From contig CAMNFS010000002.1 of NCBI GenBank assembly GCA_946537255.1, forward strand, positions 27,713-91,712: a stretch of 64,000 bases of DNA, given 5' to 3'. Under the pieces are notes generated by a model. That model worked only from the letters and a program-made list of their open reading frames with translations, did not search any database and was not told the DNA's origin. Below are positions 43,756 to 52,942 of the stretch, piece after piece. Position 1 is the stretch's first letter, and the number at the start of each line of letters is the position of its first letter. The DNA is from an uncultured Erysipelotrichaceae bacterium (GTDB lineage Bacteria; Bacillota_I; Bacilli_A; Erysipelotrichales; Erysipelotrichaceae). A program made the translations under genes and the position numbers.

Positions 43756-44250
43756 ATGAAAAAAGCAGCGATTATTATGGGGTCGGACAGTGACTGGTCC
43801 GTGATGAAAAAGGCGGCCGTGACGCTGAAGGGATTCGGAATTCCTTTTGAGGTGCACGTATATTCTGCCCATCGTACGCCCGAGGAGGCCGGACGTTTTG
43901 CGGAAACCGCAAGAGAGAACGGCTTCGGGGTTCTGATAGCCGGGGCGGGAATGAGCGCGGCACTTGCCGGAGCACTTGCCGCAAAGACCACCCTGCCGGT
44001 GATCGGCGTTCCGCTTGGAGCGACACTTCAGGGGATGGACGCGCTTTATACAACGGTCATGATGCCTCCGGGAATCCCGGTCGCATCGGTCGGTATTGAC
44101 GGGGCGAAGAATGCGGCCATGCTCGCCGCGGAAATCCTCGCGGTTGAAGATGATTCTCTTGCGGAGGTTCTGAAGAAGGAAAAGGCAGCCATGCATGACG
44201 CGGTTCTGGCAAAGGACGCCGCTCTGCAGGCGGAAGTGGAAAAACTGTAA
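43756..44250 (+). CDS. purE: 5-(carboxyamino)imidazole ribonucleotide mutase
   Basis: IIMGSDSDWSVMKKAAVTLKGFGIPFEVHVYSAHRTPEEA; GAGMSAALAGALAAKTTLPVIGVPL. Confidence 0.97.
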   Translation: MKKAAIIMGSDSDWSVMKKAAVTLKGFGIPFEVHVYSAHRTPEEAGRFAETARENGFGVLIAGAGMSAALAGALAAKTTLPVIGVPLGATLQGMDALYTTVMMPPGIPVASVGIDGAKNAAMLAAEILAVEDDSLAEVLKKEKAAMHDAVLAKDAALQAEVEKL

Positions 44251-44286
44251 GAGTTCGGCTCTGAAAAGAAAGGCATTGGAGGACAT

Positions 44287-45330
44287 ATGGGTAAAAGCTA
44301 CAGTGACAGCTATAAAGCGGCAGGCGTGGATGTGACAGCCGGTTATGAATCTGTTGAGCTCATGAAGGAACATGTCGCAAAGACAAAAATCCCCGGTGTT
44401 CTGGATTCCATCGGCGGGTTCGGAGGTCTGTTTGCGCCGGAGATTTCCGGGATGAAAAAGCCGGTTCTGGTATCCGGAACGGACGGCGTGGGGACCAAGA
44501 TCAAGCTGGCGTTTCTGATGGACCGTCATGATACCGTCGGCATTGACTGTGTGGCCATGTGCGTCAATGATGTGATCTGCGCCGGCGCAAAGCCTCTGTT
44601 TTTTCTGGATTATATTGCCTGCGGAAAGAATGTTCCGGAAAAAATCGCGCAGATTGTCAAAGGAGTGAGCGAAGGCTGTGTACAGGCCGGCTGCGCGCTG
44701 ATCGGCGGAGAAACCGCGGAACATCCGGGCCTGATGCCGGAAGATGAATATGATCTGGCGGGATTTACGGTGGGAATTGCGGATGAGGAAAGGATAATCG
44801 ACAAGGCTTCCGTTCAGGCGGGAGATGTCATCATCGGTCTTCCTTCAAGCGGCGTGCATTCCAATGGATTCTCGCTGGTCCGCAAGGTATTCGATATTGA
44901 GCACTGTGATCTTTCCGCCTATGAAGCTGAACTTGGAAGGCCGCTGGGAGAGACTCTGCTTACGCCGACCGTGATCTACGTAAAGCCGGTACTGAAGCTT
45001 CTGGAGCAGGTTCCGGTCCATTCGCTTGCCCATATTACGGGCGGGGGATTCTATGAAAACCTGCCGCGGGCATTCGGCGAAACCCTGAGCGCACGGATTC
45101 AGAAAGGGGCCTGGAAGATCCCGCCGATCTTCTCCCTGATTCAGAAGAAGGGAGGCATTTCCGATCATGACATGTACAATACCTTCAATATGGGGATCGG
45201 CATGGCAGTGATCACCGGCAGGGAAGATGCCGACCGTGCAGTGCGGATCCTTCGGGAAAACGGAATAGACGCGGTGAGGATCGGAACAGTTGAGGAGGGA
45301 GATCACAGTGTGATCTTTGATGGAGAGTGA
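44287..45330 (+). CDS. purM: phosphoribosylformylglycinamidine cyclo-ligase
   Basis: YKAAGVDVTAGYESVELMK; SGTDGVGTKIKLAF; HITGGGFYENLPRA. Confidence 0.97.
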   Translation: MGKSYSDSYKAAGVDVTAGYESVELMKEHVAKTKIPGVLDSIGGFGGLFAPEISGMKKPVLVSGTDGVGTKIKLAFLMDRHDTVGIDCVAMCVNDVICAGAKPLFFLDYIACGKNVPEKIAQIVKGVSEGCVQAGCALIGGETAEHPGLMPEDEYDLAGFTVGIADEERIIDKASVQAGDVIIGLPSSGVHSNGFSLVRKVFDIEHCDLSAYEAELGRPLGETLLTPTVIYVKPVLKLLEQVPVHSLAHITGGGFYENLPRAFGETLSARIQKGAWKIPPIFSLIQKKGGISDHDMYNTFNMGIGMAVITGREDADRAVRILRENGIDAVRIGTVEEGDHSVIFDGE

Positions 45331-45941
45331 AGAATATCGCGGTATTTGTAAGCGGGGGAGGAACCAACCTGCAGGCCCTGATTGACAGTGAAAAAGCAGG
45401 AAAGTTTCCAAACGGCAGAATCAAGCTGGTCATTTCCTCATCAGCGGATGCCTATGCTTTGAAGCGGGCGGAGCAGGCCGGGATTGAAACCATGGTGGTC
45501 CGCCGGCAGGACTACACAAACGGAGATCTCGCGGATCGTTTCCTTGCGGATGTCTGCCGGGATCATGATATCGATCTTGTTGTGCTGGCCGGTTATCTTT
45601 CGATTCTCGGCAGCAGCTTCATCCGGGCCTTTCCGAACCGGATTCTGAATATTCATCCATCCCTGATCCCTTCGTTCTGCGGCAGGGGATTCTATGGTCT
45701 GAAGGTGCATGAGGCAGCTCTCGAACGGGGCGTGAAGGTTACCGGCGCAACCGTGCATCTTGTCAATGAGATTCCGGACGGCGGGCCGATTCTTCTGCAG
45801 AAGGCCGTGGAGGTACTGGATGGAGATACACCGGAAATCCTGCAGAAAAGAGTAATGGAACAGGCAGAGTGGAAGCTTCTGCCTGAAGCGGTAAGAATAA
45901 TGTGTGAACGACTGGAGGAGAATGGACATGAAACCTGTTGA
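45327..45941 (+). CDS. purN: phosphoribosylglycinamide formyltransferase
   Basis: NIAVFVSGGGTNLQALID; ILNIHPSLIPSFCGRGFYGLKVHEAAL; GTG start. Confidence 0.96.
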   Translation: MKNIAVFVSGGGTNLQALIDSEKAGKFPNGRIKLVISSSADAYALKRAEQAGIETMVVRRQDYTNGDLADRFLADVCRDHDIDLVVLAGYLSILGSSFIRAFPNRILNIHPSLIPSFCGRGFYGLKVHEAALERGVKVTGATVHLVNEIPDGGPILLQKAVEVLDGDTPEILQKRVMEQAEWKLLPEAVRIMCERLEENGHETC

Positions 45942-46638
45942 TTTATTTGAAACCCTGAGAAACAATCCCTATCCCGGCCGCGGCATCGCGATCGGCAAGA
46001 CACCCTGCGGAAAGAAACTCAGAATTGCCTATTTCATCATGGGCCGAAGCGAAAACAGCCGCAACCGCATTTTCAAGGAGACGGAAGACGGCATCCGCAC
46101 CGAGGCGTTTGATGAGTCGAAGATGGTGGATCCGAGCCTGATCATCTACGCGCCGGTACGGGTATACAAGGACGCCACGGTGGTGACAAACGGCGATCAG
46201 ACCGATACCATTGTGGAATATCTGAAACAGGGAAAAACCTTTGAGGATGCCCTTCGGTCAAGGACCTTTGAACCGGACGGTCCGAATTTTACCCCGCGGA
46301 TATCGGCTATTGTCCGCGGTGATGCCTACGCGATGGCAATTGTGAAAAGCGCGGAAGGAAATCCTGACAGTGTACGCAGGTATTTCTTTGACTACGAACA
46401 GGAACTTCCCGGCTTCGGACATCTGATTCATACTTATGAAACCGACGGAAATCCGCTTCCTTCCTTTGAGGGAGAACCAACGCTCTGGCAGATGGTCAAG
46501 GAACCGTTCGAGGATTTCTCGGACCATGTATGGGAAGCGCTGAATCCTGACAACAAGGTATCCCTGTTCACCCGTGTGATTGACCTGGAGAGCGGCGAGA
46601 CACGGACACGTATCTATAACAGAAATCTGGAGGACTGA
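45928..46638 (+). CDS. stand-alone IMP cyclohydrolase (PurO/PF07826-like)
   Basis: NPYPGRGIAIGKTPCGKKLRIAYFIMGRSENSRNRIF; position between purN and the AICAR formyltransferase gene. Confidence 0.85.
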   Translation: MKPVDLFETLRNNPYPGRGIAIGKTPCGKKLRIAYFIMGRSENSRNRIFKETEDGIRTEAFDESKMVDPSLIIYAPVRVYKDATVVTNGDQTDTIVEYLKQGKTFEDALRSRTFEPDGPNFTPRISAIVRGDAYAMAIVKSAEGNPDSVRRYFFDYEQELPGFGHLIHTYETDGNPLPSFEGEPTLWQMVKEPFEDFSDHVWEALNPDNKVSLFTRVIDLESGETRTRIYNRNLED

Positions 46639-46642
46639 ACAT

Positions 46643-47821
46643 ATGGCAAATGAACTTGAACTGAAATACGGCTGCAACCCAAATCAGAAGCCTTCCCGCA
46701 TCTTCATGGCGGACGGCAGTGACCTTCCCGTTACCGTACTGAACGGAAGACCGGGCTATATCAACTTCATGGATGCGCTGAACAGCTGGCAGCTTGTCAG
46801 GGAACTGAAGGCCGCGACCGGACTTCCTTCCGCTGCGAGTTTCAAGCATGTTTCCCCGGCCGGGGCTGCGGTAGGACGGCCTCTGAGCGAAGTGGAGCGG
46901 AAAATCTATTTTGTCGAACAGGAGAATCTTTCTCCGCTTGCATGTGCCTACGCCAGAGCAAGAGGCGCTGACCGCATGAGCTCCTTCGGTGATTTCGCGG
47001 CACTGTCTGATATCTGTGACGCGGATACTGCCGCTCTTCTCAAGCCGGAAGTTTCTGACGGTGTCATCGCTCCGGGCTATACGGAAGAAGCACTCGCGAT
47101 TCTCAGAACCAAGAAGAAGGGCAATTACAATGTCCTGCAGATCGATGTGAACTACCGCCCGGATCCGATTGAACGCAAGCAGGTGTTCGGGATTACCTTT
47201 GAGCAGGGCAGGAATGAGATTGTCATTGATGACCGTGCGGTAAGCAATATTGTTACGGAAAACAAGGATCTTCCGGAAGAGGCGAAACAGGATCTTCTGA
47301 TTGCGCTGATTACTCTGAAATATACTCAGAGCAACTCGGTTGCCTATGCGAAGAACGGTCAGGTGATCGGTGTCGGTGCCGGTCAGCAGAGCCGGATTCA
47401 CTGTGTGCGGCTGGCTGGCGACAAGGCGGACCACTGGTGGCTGCGTCAGAGCCCCCAGGTTCTGAATCTTCCATTCCGGGCGGATATCAGAAGACCGGAC
47501 CGCGACAACGCCATTGATGTCTATATCGGAAACGAATATATGGATGTCCTGAAGGACGGCGCATGGCAGTATTACTTTACCGAGCAGCCGGCGGTGTTTA
47601 CGGAAGATGAGAAAAAGGCATGGCTTGAAAAGAATGACGGTGCAGCGCTTGGAAGCGATGCGTTCTTCCCGTTTGGAGACAATATCGAACGGGCTCACAA
47701 GAGCGGTGTCAGATATGTGGTGGAACCGGGAGGCTCCATCCGGGATGACAATGTCATCGAGGCGGCGAACAGATACGGAATGGTCATGGCATTCAACGGC
47801 ATCCGTCTGTTCCATCACTGA
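46643..47821 (+). CDS. AICAR formyltransferase without fused MGS/IMP-cyclohydrolase domain
   Basis: LELKYGCNPNQKPSRIF; SFKHVSPAGAAVG; KYTQSNSVAYAKNGQVIGVGAGQQSRIHCVRLAGDKA: PurH C-terminal half only. Confidence 0.93.
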   Translation: MANELELKYGCNPNQKPSRIFMADGSDLPVTVLNGRPGYINFMDALNSWQLVRELKAATGLPSAASFKHVSPAGAAVGRPLSEVERKIYFVEQENLSPLACAYARARGADRMSSFGDFAALSDICDADTAALLKPEVSDGVIAPGYTEEALAILRTKKKGNYNVLQIDVNYRPDPIERKQVFGITFEQGRNEIVIDDRAVSNIVTENKDLPEEAKQDLLIALITLKYTQSNSVAYAKNGQVIGVGAGQQSRIHCVRLAGDKADHWWLRQSPQVLNLPFRADIRRPDRDNAIDVYIGNEYMDVLKDGAWQYYFTEQPAVFTEDEKKAWLEKNDGAALGSDAFFPFGDNIERAHKSGVRYVVEPGGSIRDDNVIEAANRYGMVMAFNGIRLFHH

Positions 47822-47842
47822 GATAAAGACAGGAGGCATTTT

Positions 47843-49126
47843 ATGAAGGTGCTTGTAGTAGGAGGAGGCGGACGGGAACACGCCATTATCCGGAAACTGA
47901 AGGAAGGACATCCGGATCTTGAGATACTGTGCGCTCCCGGCAACGGCGGCATTTCCGCAGACGCGGAGTGCGTCGCGGTCTCTGCTGTGGATGTGGAAGG
48001 AATGGTCGCTCTGGCAAAAGACAGGCAGGTGGATTTTGTCTGTGTGACACCGGATGATCCCCTGGCACTGGGCATGGTGGACGCGATGAAGTCCGCCGGA
48101 TTTGCGGCTTTCGGCCCGGATCAGGCGGCGGCCCGTATCGAATCAAGCAAGGTTTTCGCAAAGAATCTGATGAAGAAATACGGCATTCCAACAGCCGGAT
48201 ATGAGGTGTTTGATGATCCTGCGAAGGCTCTGGACCATATCCGCACGGTCAACCGCTATCCGGCGGTGATCAAAGCGGACGGGCTTGCCCTTGGCAAAGG
48301 CGTCATTATCGCGATGAATGAATCCGAAGCGGAAGCAGCCCTTCAGCATCTGATGGTGGACAGGGCATTCGGGGAATCCGGAAGCCGGGTTGTCATTGAA
48401 GAGTTTCTGAGCGGAACGGAAGTGTCCGTGCTTTCCTTTACGGATGGGAAAACCATTGTTCCGATGGTGTCATCGATGGACCATAAGCGTGTCAATGACA
48501 ATGATGAGGGACCGAATACCGGCGGGATGGGGACAATCGCGCCCTCGCCGTTCTATACTGCCGAAATTGCGGATCGATGCATGAAGGAGATTTTTCTGCC
48601 GACCATGAAAGCAATGGCGGCGGAGGGATGTCCGTTTTCGGGATGCCTTTATTTCGGACTGATTCTGACCGCGGACGGGCCGAAGGTGATTGAATACAAC
48701 AGCCGCTTCGGCGATCCCGAGACCCAGGTTGTTCTGCCCTTGCTGGAAGGGGATCTGCTGGCTATCATGCGTGCATGCGCATCGGGCAGTCTGAAGCCTG
48801 ACATGGCTGCCTGGAAGGAAGCGGCCTGTGCCTGTGTCATTGAGGCCAGCGGCGGTTATCCGGGTTCCTATGAAAAGGGCAAGGTGATTTCCGGACTGGA
48901 TGAAGCCGGCCAGCATGAAGGCGTGACGGTCTATCATTCCGGAACAAAGAAGGAAAATGGAAAATATCTTACAAACGGCGGCCGGGTGCTTGGCATCAGT
49001 GCGACAGGAAAGACACTGGCACAGGCACTGGCCACGGCATATGAAGGCGTGAAGGAGATCACCTTTGACAGGATGCATTTCCGTCACGACATCGGTCAGA
49101 AAGCGCTGAAAGGAAATAACGCATGA
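47843..49126 (+). CDS. purD: phosphoribosylamine--glycine ligase
   Basis: MKVLVVGGGGREHAIIRKL; VIKADGLALGKGVIIA; EYNSRFGDPETQVVLPLLEGDL. Confidence 0.97.
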   Translation: MKVLVVGGGGREHAIIRKLKEGHPDLEILCAPGNGGISADAECVAVSAVDVEGMVALAKDRQVDFVCVTPDDPLALGMVDAMKSAGFAAFGPDQAAARIESSKVFAKNLMKKYGIPTAGYEVFDDPAKALDHIRTVNRYPAVIKADGLALGKGVIIAMNESEAEAALQHLMVDRAFGESGSRVVIEEFLSGTEVSVLSFTDGKTIVPMVSSMDHKRVNDNDEGPNTGGMGTIAPSPFYTAEIADRCMKEIFLPTMKAMAAEGCPFSGCLYFGLILTADGPKVIEYNSRFGDPETQVVLPLLEGDLLAIMRACASGSLKPDMAAWKEAACACVIEASGGYPGSYEKGKVISGLDEAGQHEGVTVYHSGTKKENGKYLTNGGRVLGISATGKTLAQALATAYEGVKEITFDRMHFRHDIGQKALKGNNA

Positions 49127-52100
49127 CAGTTTATCGTTGTTTTGTAGAAAAGAAGCCTGCCTATGGCGTGGAAGCGCAGGCGGTGAAGGAGAATCTCGAA
49201 ACCGTATTCCGCAATGGCGAAATCAAGGGCGTCCGGGTGTTCAACCGGTATGATCTTGAGGGGCTTGAAGAGGAAGACTACCGCAGAGCCGCAGCTTCTG
49301 TTCTTTCCGAGCCGCAGGTCGACAATCTTTATGATGAGAAGGCGCCTGCCAGTGATCCGGATGAATGGGTACTCGGAGTGGAATACCTGCCGGGGCAGTT
49401 TGATCAAAGAGCGGATTCCGCTGCCCAGTGCATTCAGCTGATGACCTGCAGGGCGCGGCCGGATGTCCGCACCGCACGCATCTACTATATCCGCGGTGAT
49501 TTTTCAGAAGCGGATCAGAAACGGATCCGGGAGATTCTGATCAATCCGGTTGAGGCAAGGGAGGCATCGCTTGAAAAACCTGCGACAATCCGCATGGACT
49601 ATGCGGTTCCTGATCTTCCGCCGGTTCTGGAAGGGTTTACCCGCAGAAGCCGTGAGGAACTGGAAGAAATGCGGCAGTCCATGGGACTGGCGATGGATAC
49701 GGCCGACATGGAATTTCTGCAGTCCTATTTCCGGGATGAAGAAAAACGGGATCCGACCGTGACAGAGATGCGGGTGATCGATACCTACTGGAGTGATCAC
49801 TGCCGGCATACGACCTTCAATACGATTCTTCAGAATATCCGGATTGAACCGGAGTATATTCAGAAAACCTTCGATGCCTATCTTTCCCAGCGTCGGGAAC
49901 TCTATGCCGGACGCAATGACAAGCCGGTTTCTCTCTGGGATCTTGCGACGATCGGAGCCAAGGCTCTGAAGAAGCAGGGAAAGCTGACGGATCTGGATGA
50001 GAGTGAGGAAATCAATGCCTGTTCCGTACGGATTCCGGTGGATGTGAATGGGAAGAACGAGAACTGGCTTCTGATGTTCAAGAATGAAACCCATAATCAT
50101 CCGACGGAAATCGAACCGTTCGGCGGCGCGGCAACGTGCCTTGGCGGAGCGATCCGCGATCCTCTCAGCGGCCGGTCCTATGTTTATCAGGCCATGCGGA
50201 TCACCGGCGCAGCCAATCCGCTGACGCCCGCGGAAGAAACCATGAAAGGGAAGCTTCCGCAGCGCAAGCTGACAGTGACGGCTGCCCAGGGATACAGCTC
50301 CTATGGAAATCAGATCGGTCTTGCGACCGGACATGTCCATGAACTCTATCATCCGGGCTATGTAGCCAAGAGAATGGAAATCGGCGCGGTTCTTGGCGCG
50401 GCGCCGTCCGCCAATGTCATCCGCAGGAAGCCGATGCCTGGCGATGTTGTGATTCTTCTCGGCGGCCGCACTGGCCGTGATGGATGCGGCGGGGCAACCG
50501 GCTCAAGCAAATCTCATACGGTTTCCTCACTGGAAACCTGCGGAGCGGAAGTACAGAAGGGAAACGCTCCGGAAGAGCGCAAGCTGCAGCGTCTTTTCCG
50601 TAATCCGGAAGCGACCCGGATGATCAAGCGATGCAATGACTTCGGTGCCGGCGGCGTTTCAGTTGCCATCGGGGAACTTGCGGACGGGCTTCTCATCGAC
50701 CTTACAAAGGTACCGAAGAAATACGAGGGCCTGGATGGAACGGAACTGGCGATTTCCGAATCCCAGGAACGGATGGCTGTTGTCACCGCTGCGGCGGATG
50801 CGGAAAAGTTCCGGAAGCTTGCGGATGAAGAGAATCTGGAATCGACGATTGTCGCGGAGGTGACGGAAGAAAAGCGCCTGGTCATGAAGCTCAACGGCAC
50901 AACGGTTGTCTCATTGTCCCGTGCCTTCCTTGATACCAATGGCGCAAAACGTTACGCGGATGCGGAAATCACGATGCCGGAAAAAAAGACGGAACCATCG
51001 GATCTTTCTTTTACGGAACGGATGAAGAACCTGGTCAGCGATCTGAATGTTGCAAGCCAGAAGGGCCTGGTGGAGCGGTTTGACTCTACGATCGGTGCCG
51101 GTACGGTGCTGATGCCTTATGGCGGAAAATATCAGCTTTCTCCGTCTCAGGCGATGGTCTGCCGGATTCCGGTTCTGGGCGGGGAAACAACCACCTGTTC
51201 TTTGATGGGATGGGGATTTGATCCGTATGTTTCCTCCGTCTCACCGTTTCTTGGAGCACAGGAAGCGGTCATTACCAGTATTGCCAAAGTGATTGCGGCG
51301 GGCGGAAGTCAGGAAAAGTGCTGGCTGAGCCTGCAGGAATTCTTCGGTCATACCGGCACGGATCCAAAACGCTGGGGCACACCGATGGCAGCGCTGCTGG
51401 GCGCGTGGAAAGCACAGATGGAGCTTGGCGTCGCGGCTATCGGAGGAAAGGATTCCATGTCCGGAACCTTCGAGAATATTGATGTTCCTCCGACTCTGGT
51501 CAGTTTTGCGGTTTCTGTTTCCTCCACTGACCGCATCCTTTCCACGGAGTTCAAGGGCAGCGGCCACCGCATCGTTCTTCTGAAGCCGGATCGGGATTCT
51601 GACGGGCTTCCGGAATACAGAAGCGTGAATCTGATTTTCCGTGAAGCGGAAAAGATGATCGCTTCGGGAAATGTCCTTTCATGCCGTACGCTTGAAAGAG
51701 GCGGTATCGCCGAGGCAGTGTTCAAGATGGGTCTTGGCAACGGCATCGGTGTACACCTTGAAAGCGGGGTTTCCATTGATGCGCTGTTTGAAGACGCGGC
51801 CGGCGCATTTGTGATGGAGGTGAAGGATGAGGCCGAGCTTCCTGTCAATGCGGAAGTAATCGGTACGACTTCAGATCTTTATGTGCTGTCCAGAGGGCTG
51901 GAGATTCTTTCCATGGAGGAACTGCAGAGTCTCTGGGAGGCAAAACTGGAGCCGGTCTTCCCGTATCTGAAGCAGCCGGAGGAAAAACAGATTCCTGCCT
52001 TCAGCTGCCGGCAGAAGAAACCCATGCATGCAGGATACGTGACGGAACATCCGCATGTTCTGATTCCGGTATTCCCCGGAACCAACTGTGAGTGGGACAC

Positions 52101-52848
52101 CGCCGCGGCATTTGAAAAGTATGGAGCCGAGGCGGAGATATTTGTCATCCGCAACCGTACTTCGGAGGAAATCGAAGACAGTGTGAACCGGTTCGCGGCC
52201 TCGATCGCCAGAAGTCAGATCATTGCGCTTCCAGGCGGATTCTCCGGCGGTGATGAGCCGGACGGATCCGGTAAGTTCATTGTCAGTTTCTTCCGCAATC
52301 CGAAAATCAGGGACGAGGTGCACCGGCTTCTGGATGAGCGCGAGGGTCTGATGCTTGGAATATGCAATGGCTTCCAGGCATTGATCAAGCTCGGTCTGGT
52401 TCCGTATGGACATATCGTGGATACGGATGAGCACAGCCCGACCCTGACCTTCAATTCCATCGGCCGGCATCAGTCCATGCTGGTAAGAACCCGAATCGCG
52501 ACAGACCGCTCTCCATGGCTCAGCTTCTTTGAGACCGGTGAGATTCACCATGTGGCCATCAGTCACGGGGAAGGCCGGTTTATCTGCGAACCGAAGCTGT
52601 TTGATCAGCTTGTGAAGAACGGACAGATCGCATGCCAGTATGTGGATCCTGAGGGACATCCCACCAGCAATATCCGTTTCAATCCGAACAATTCCTACAT
52701 GGCGGTGGAAGGCATCATCTCCGCGGATGGAAGAATTCTCGGCAAGATGGGACACAGCGAAAGAAGCGGCAACGGCCTCTATCAGAACATTCCGGATCTG
52801 AAAACACAGGAACTTCTGTTCCGCGGGGCAGTTGAATATTTCCGTTAG
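49123..52848 (+). CDS. purL: phosphoribosylformylglycinamidine synthase, single-chain with C-terminal glutaminase
   Basis: DTYWSDHCRHTTF; MFKNETHNHPTEIEPFGGAATCLGGAIRDPLSGR; glutaminase VFPGTNCEWDTAAAFEKYGAEAEIF...MLGICNGFQALIKLGL. Confidence 0.97.
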   Translation: MTVYRCFVEKKPAYGVEAQAVKENLETVFRNGEIKGVRVFNRYDLEGLEEEDYRRAAASVLSEPQVDNLYDEKAPASDPDEWVLGVEYLPGQFDQRADSAAQCIQLMTCRARPDVRTARIYYIRGDFSEADQKRIREILINPVEAREASLEKPATIRMDYAVPDLPPVLEGFTRRSREELEEMRQSMGLAMDTADMEFLQSYFRDEEKRDPTVTEMRVIDTYWSDHCRHTTFNTILQNIRIEPEYIQKTFDAYLSQRRELYAGRNDKPVSLWDLATIGAKALKKQGKLTDLDESEEINACSVRIPVDVNGKNENWLLMFKNETHNHPTEIEPFGGAATCLGGAIRDPLSGRSYVYQAMRITGAANPLTPAEETMKGKLPQRKLTVTAAQGYSSYGNQIGLATGHVHELYHPGYVAKRMEIGAVLGAAPSANVIRRKPMPGDVVILLGGRTGRDGCGGATGSSKSHTVSSLETCGAEVQKGNAPEERKLQRLFRNPEATRMIKRCNDFGAGGVSVAIGELADGLLIDLTKVPKKYEGLDGTELAISESQERMAVVTAAADAEKFRKLADEENLESTIVAEVTEEKRLVMKLNGTTVVSLSRAFLDTNGAKRYADAEITMPEKKTEPSDLSFTERMKNLVSDLNVASQKGLVERFDSTIGAGTVLMPYGGKYQLSPSQAMVCRIPVLGGETTTCSLMGWGFDPYVSSVSPFLGAQEAVITSIAKVIAAGGSQEKCWLSLQEFFGHTGTDPKRWGTPMAALLGAWKAQMELGVAAIGGKDSMSGTFENIDVPPTLVSFAVSVSSTDRILSTEFKGSGHRIVLLKPDRDSDGLPEYRSVNLIFREAEKMIASGNVLSCRTLERGGIAEAVFKMGLGNGIGVHLESGVSIDALFEDAAGAFVMEVKDEAELPVNAEVIGTTSDLYVLSRGLEILSMEELQSLWEAKLEPVFPYLKQPEEKQIPAFSCRQKKPMHAGYVTEHPHVLIPVFPGTNCEWDTAAAFEKYGAEAEIFVIRNRTSEEIEDSVNRFAASIARSQIIALPGGFSGGDEPDGSGKFIVSFFRNPKIRDEVHRLLDEREGLMLGICNGFQALIKLGLVPYGHIVDTDEHSPTLTFNSIGRHQSMLVRTRIATDRSPWLSFFETGEIHHVAISHGEGRFICEPKLFDQLVKNGQIACQYVDPEGHPTSNIRFNPNNSYMAVEGIISADGRILGKMGHSERSGNGLYQNIPDLKTQELLFRGAVEYFR

Positions 52849-52849
52849 A

Positions 52850-52881
52850 ACAGGGGAGAGAGCATCTCCTCTGTTTTTTCT
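52850..52881 (+). terminator. terminator of the pur operon
   Basis: ACAGGGGAGAgagcaTCTCCTCTGTTTTTTC. Confidence 0.8.
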
Positions 52882-52942
52882 TGAAGAAAAAGTTCAGACA
52901 GCGGTTGAGAGAGGACTCAAACAGAAGTAAGATAAACAGGCA

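Noticed and set aside
46568-47911. 447-aa minus-strand ORF opposite the AICAR formyltransferase gene
   Set aside because: Shadow ORF of a strongly supported enzyme gene.
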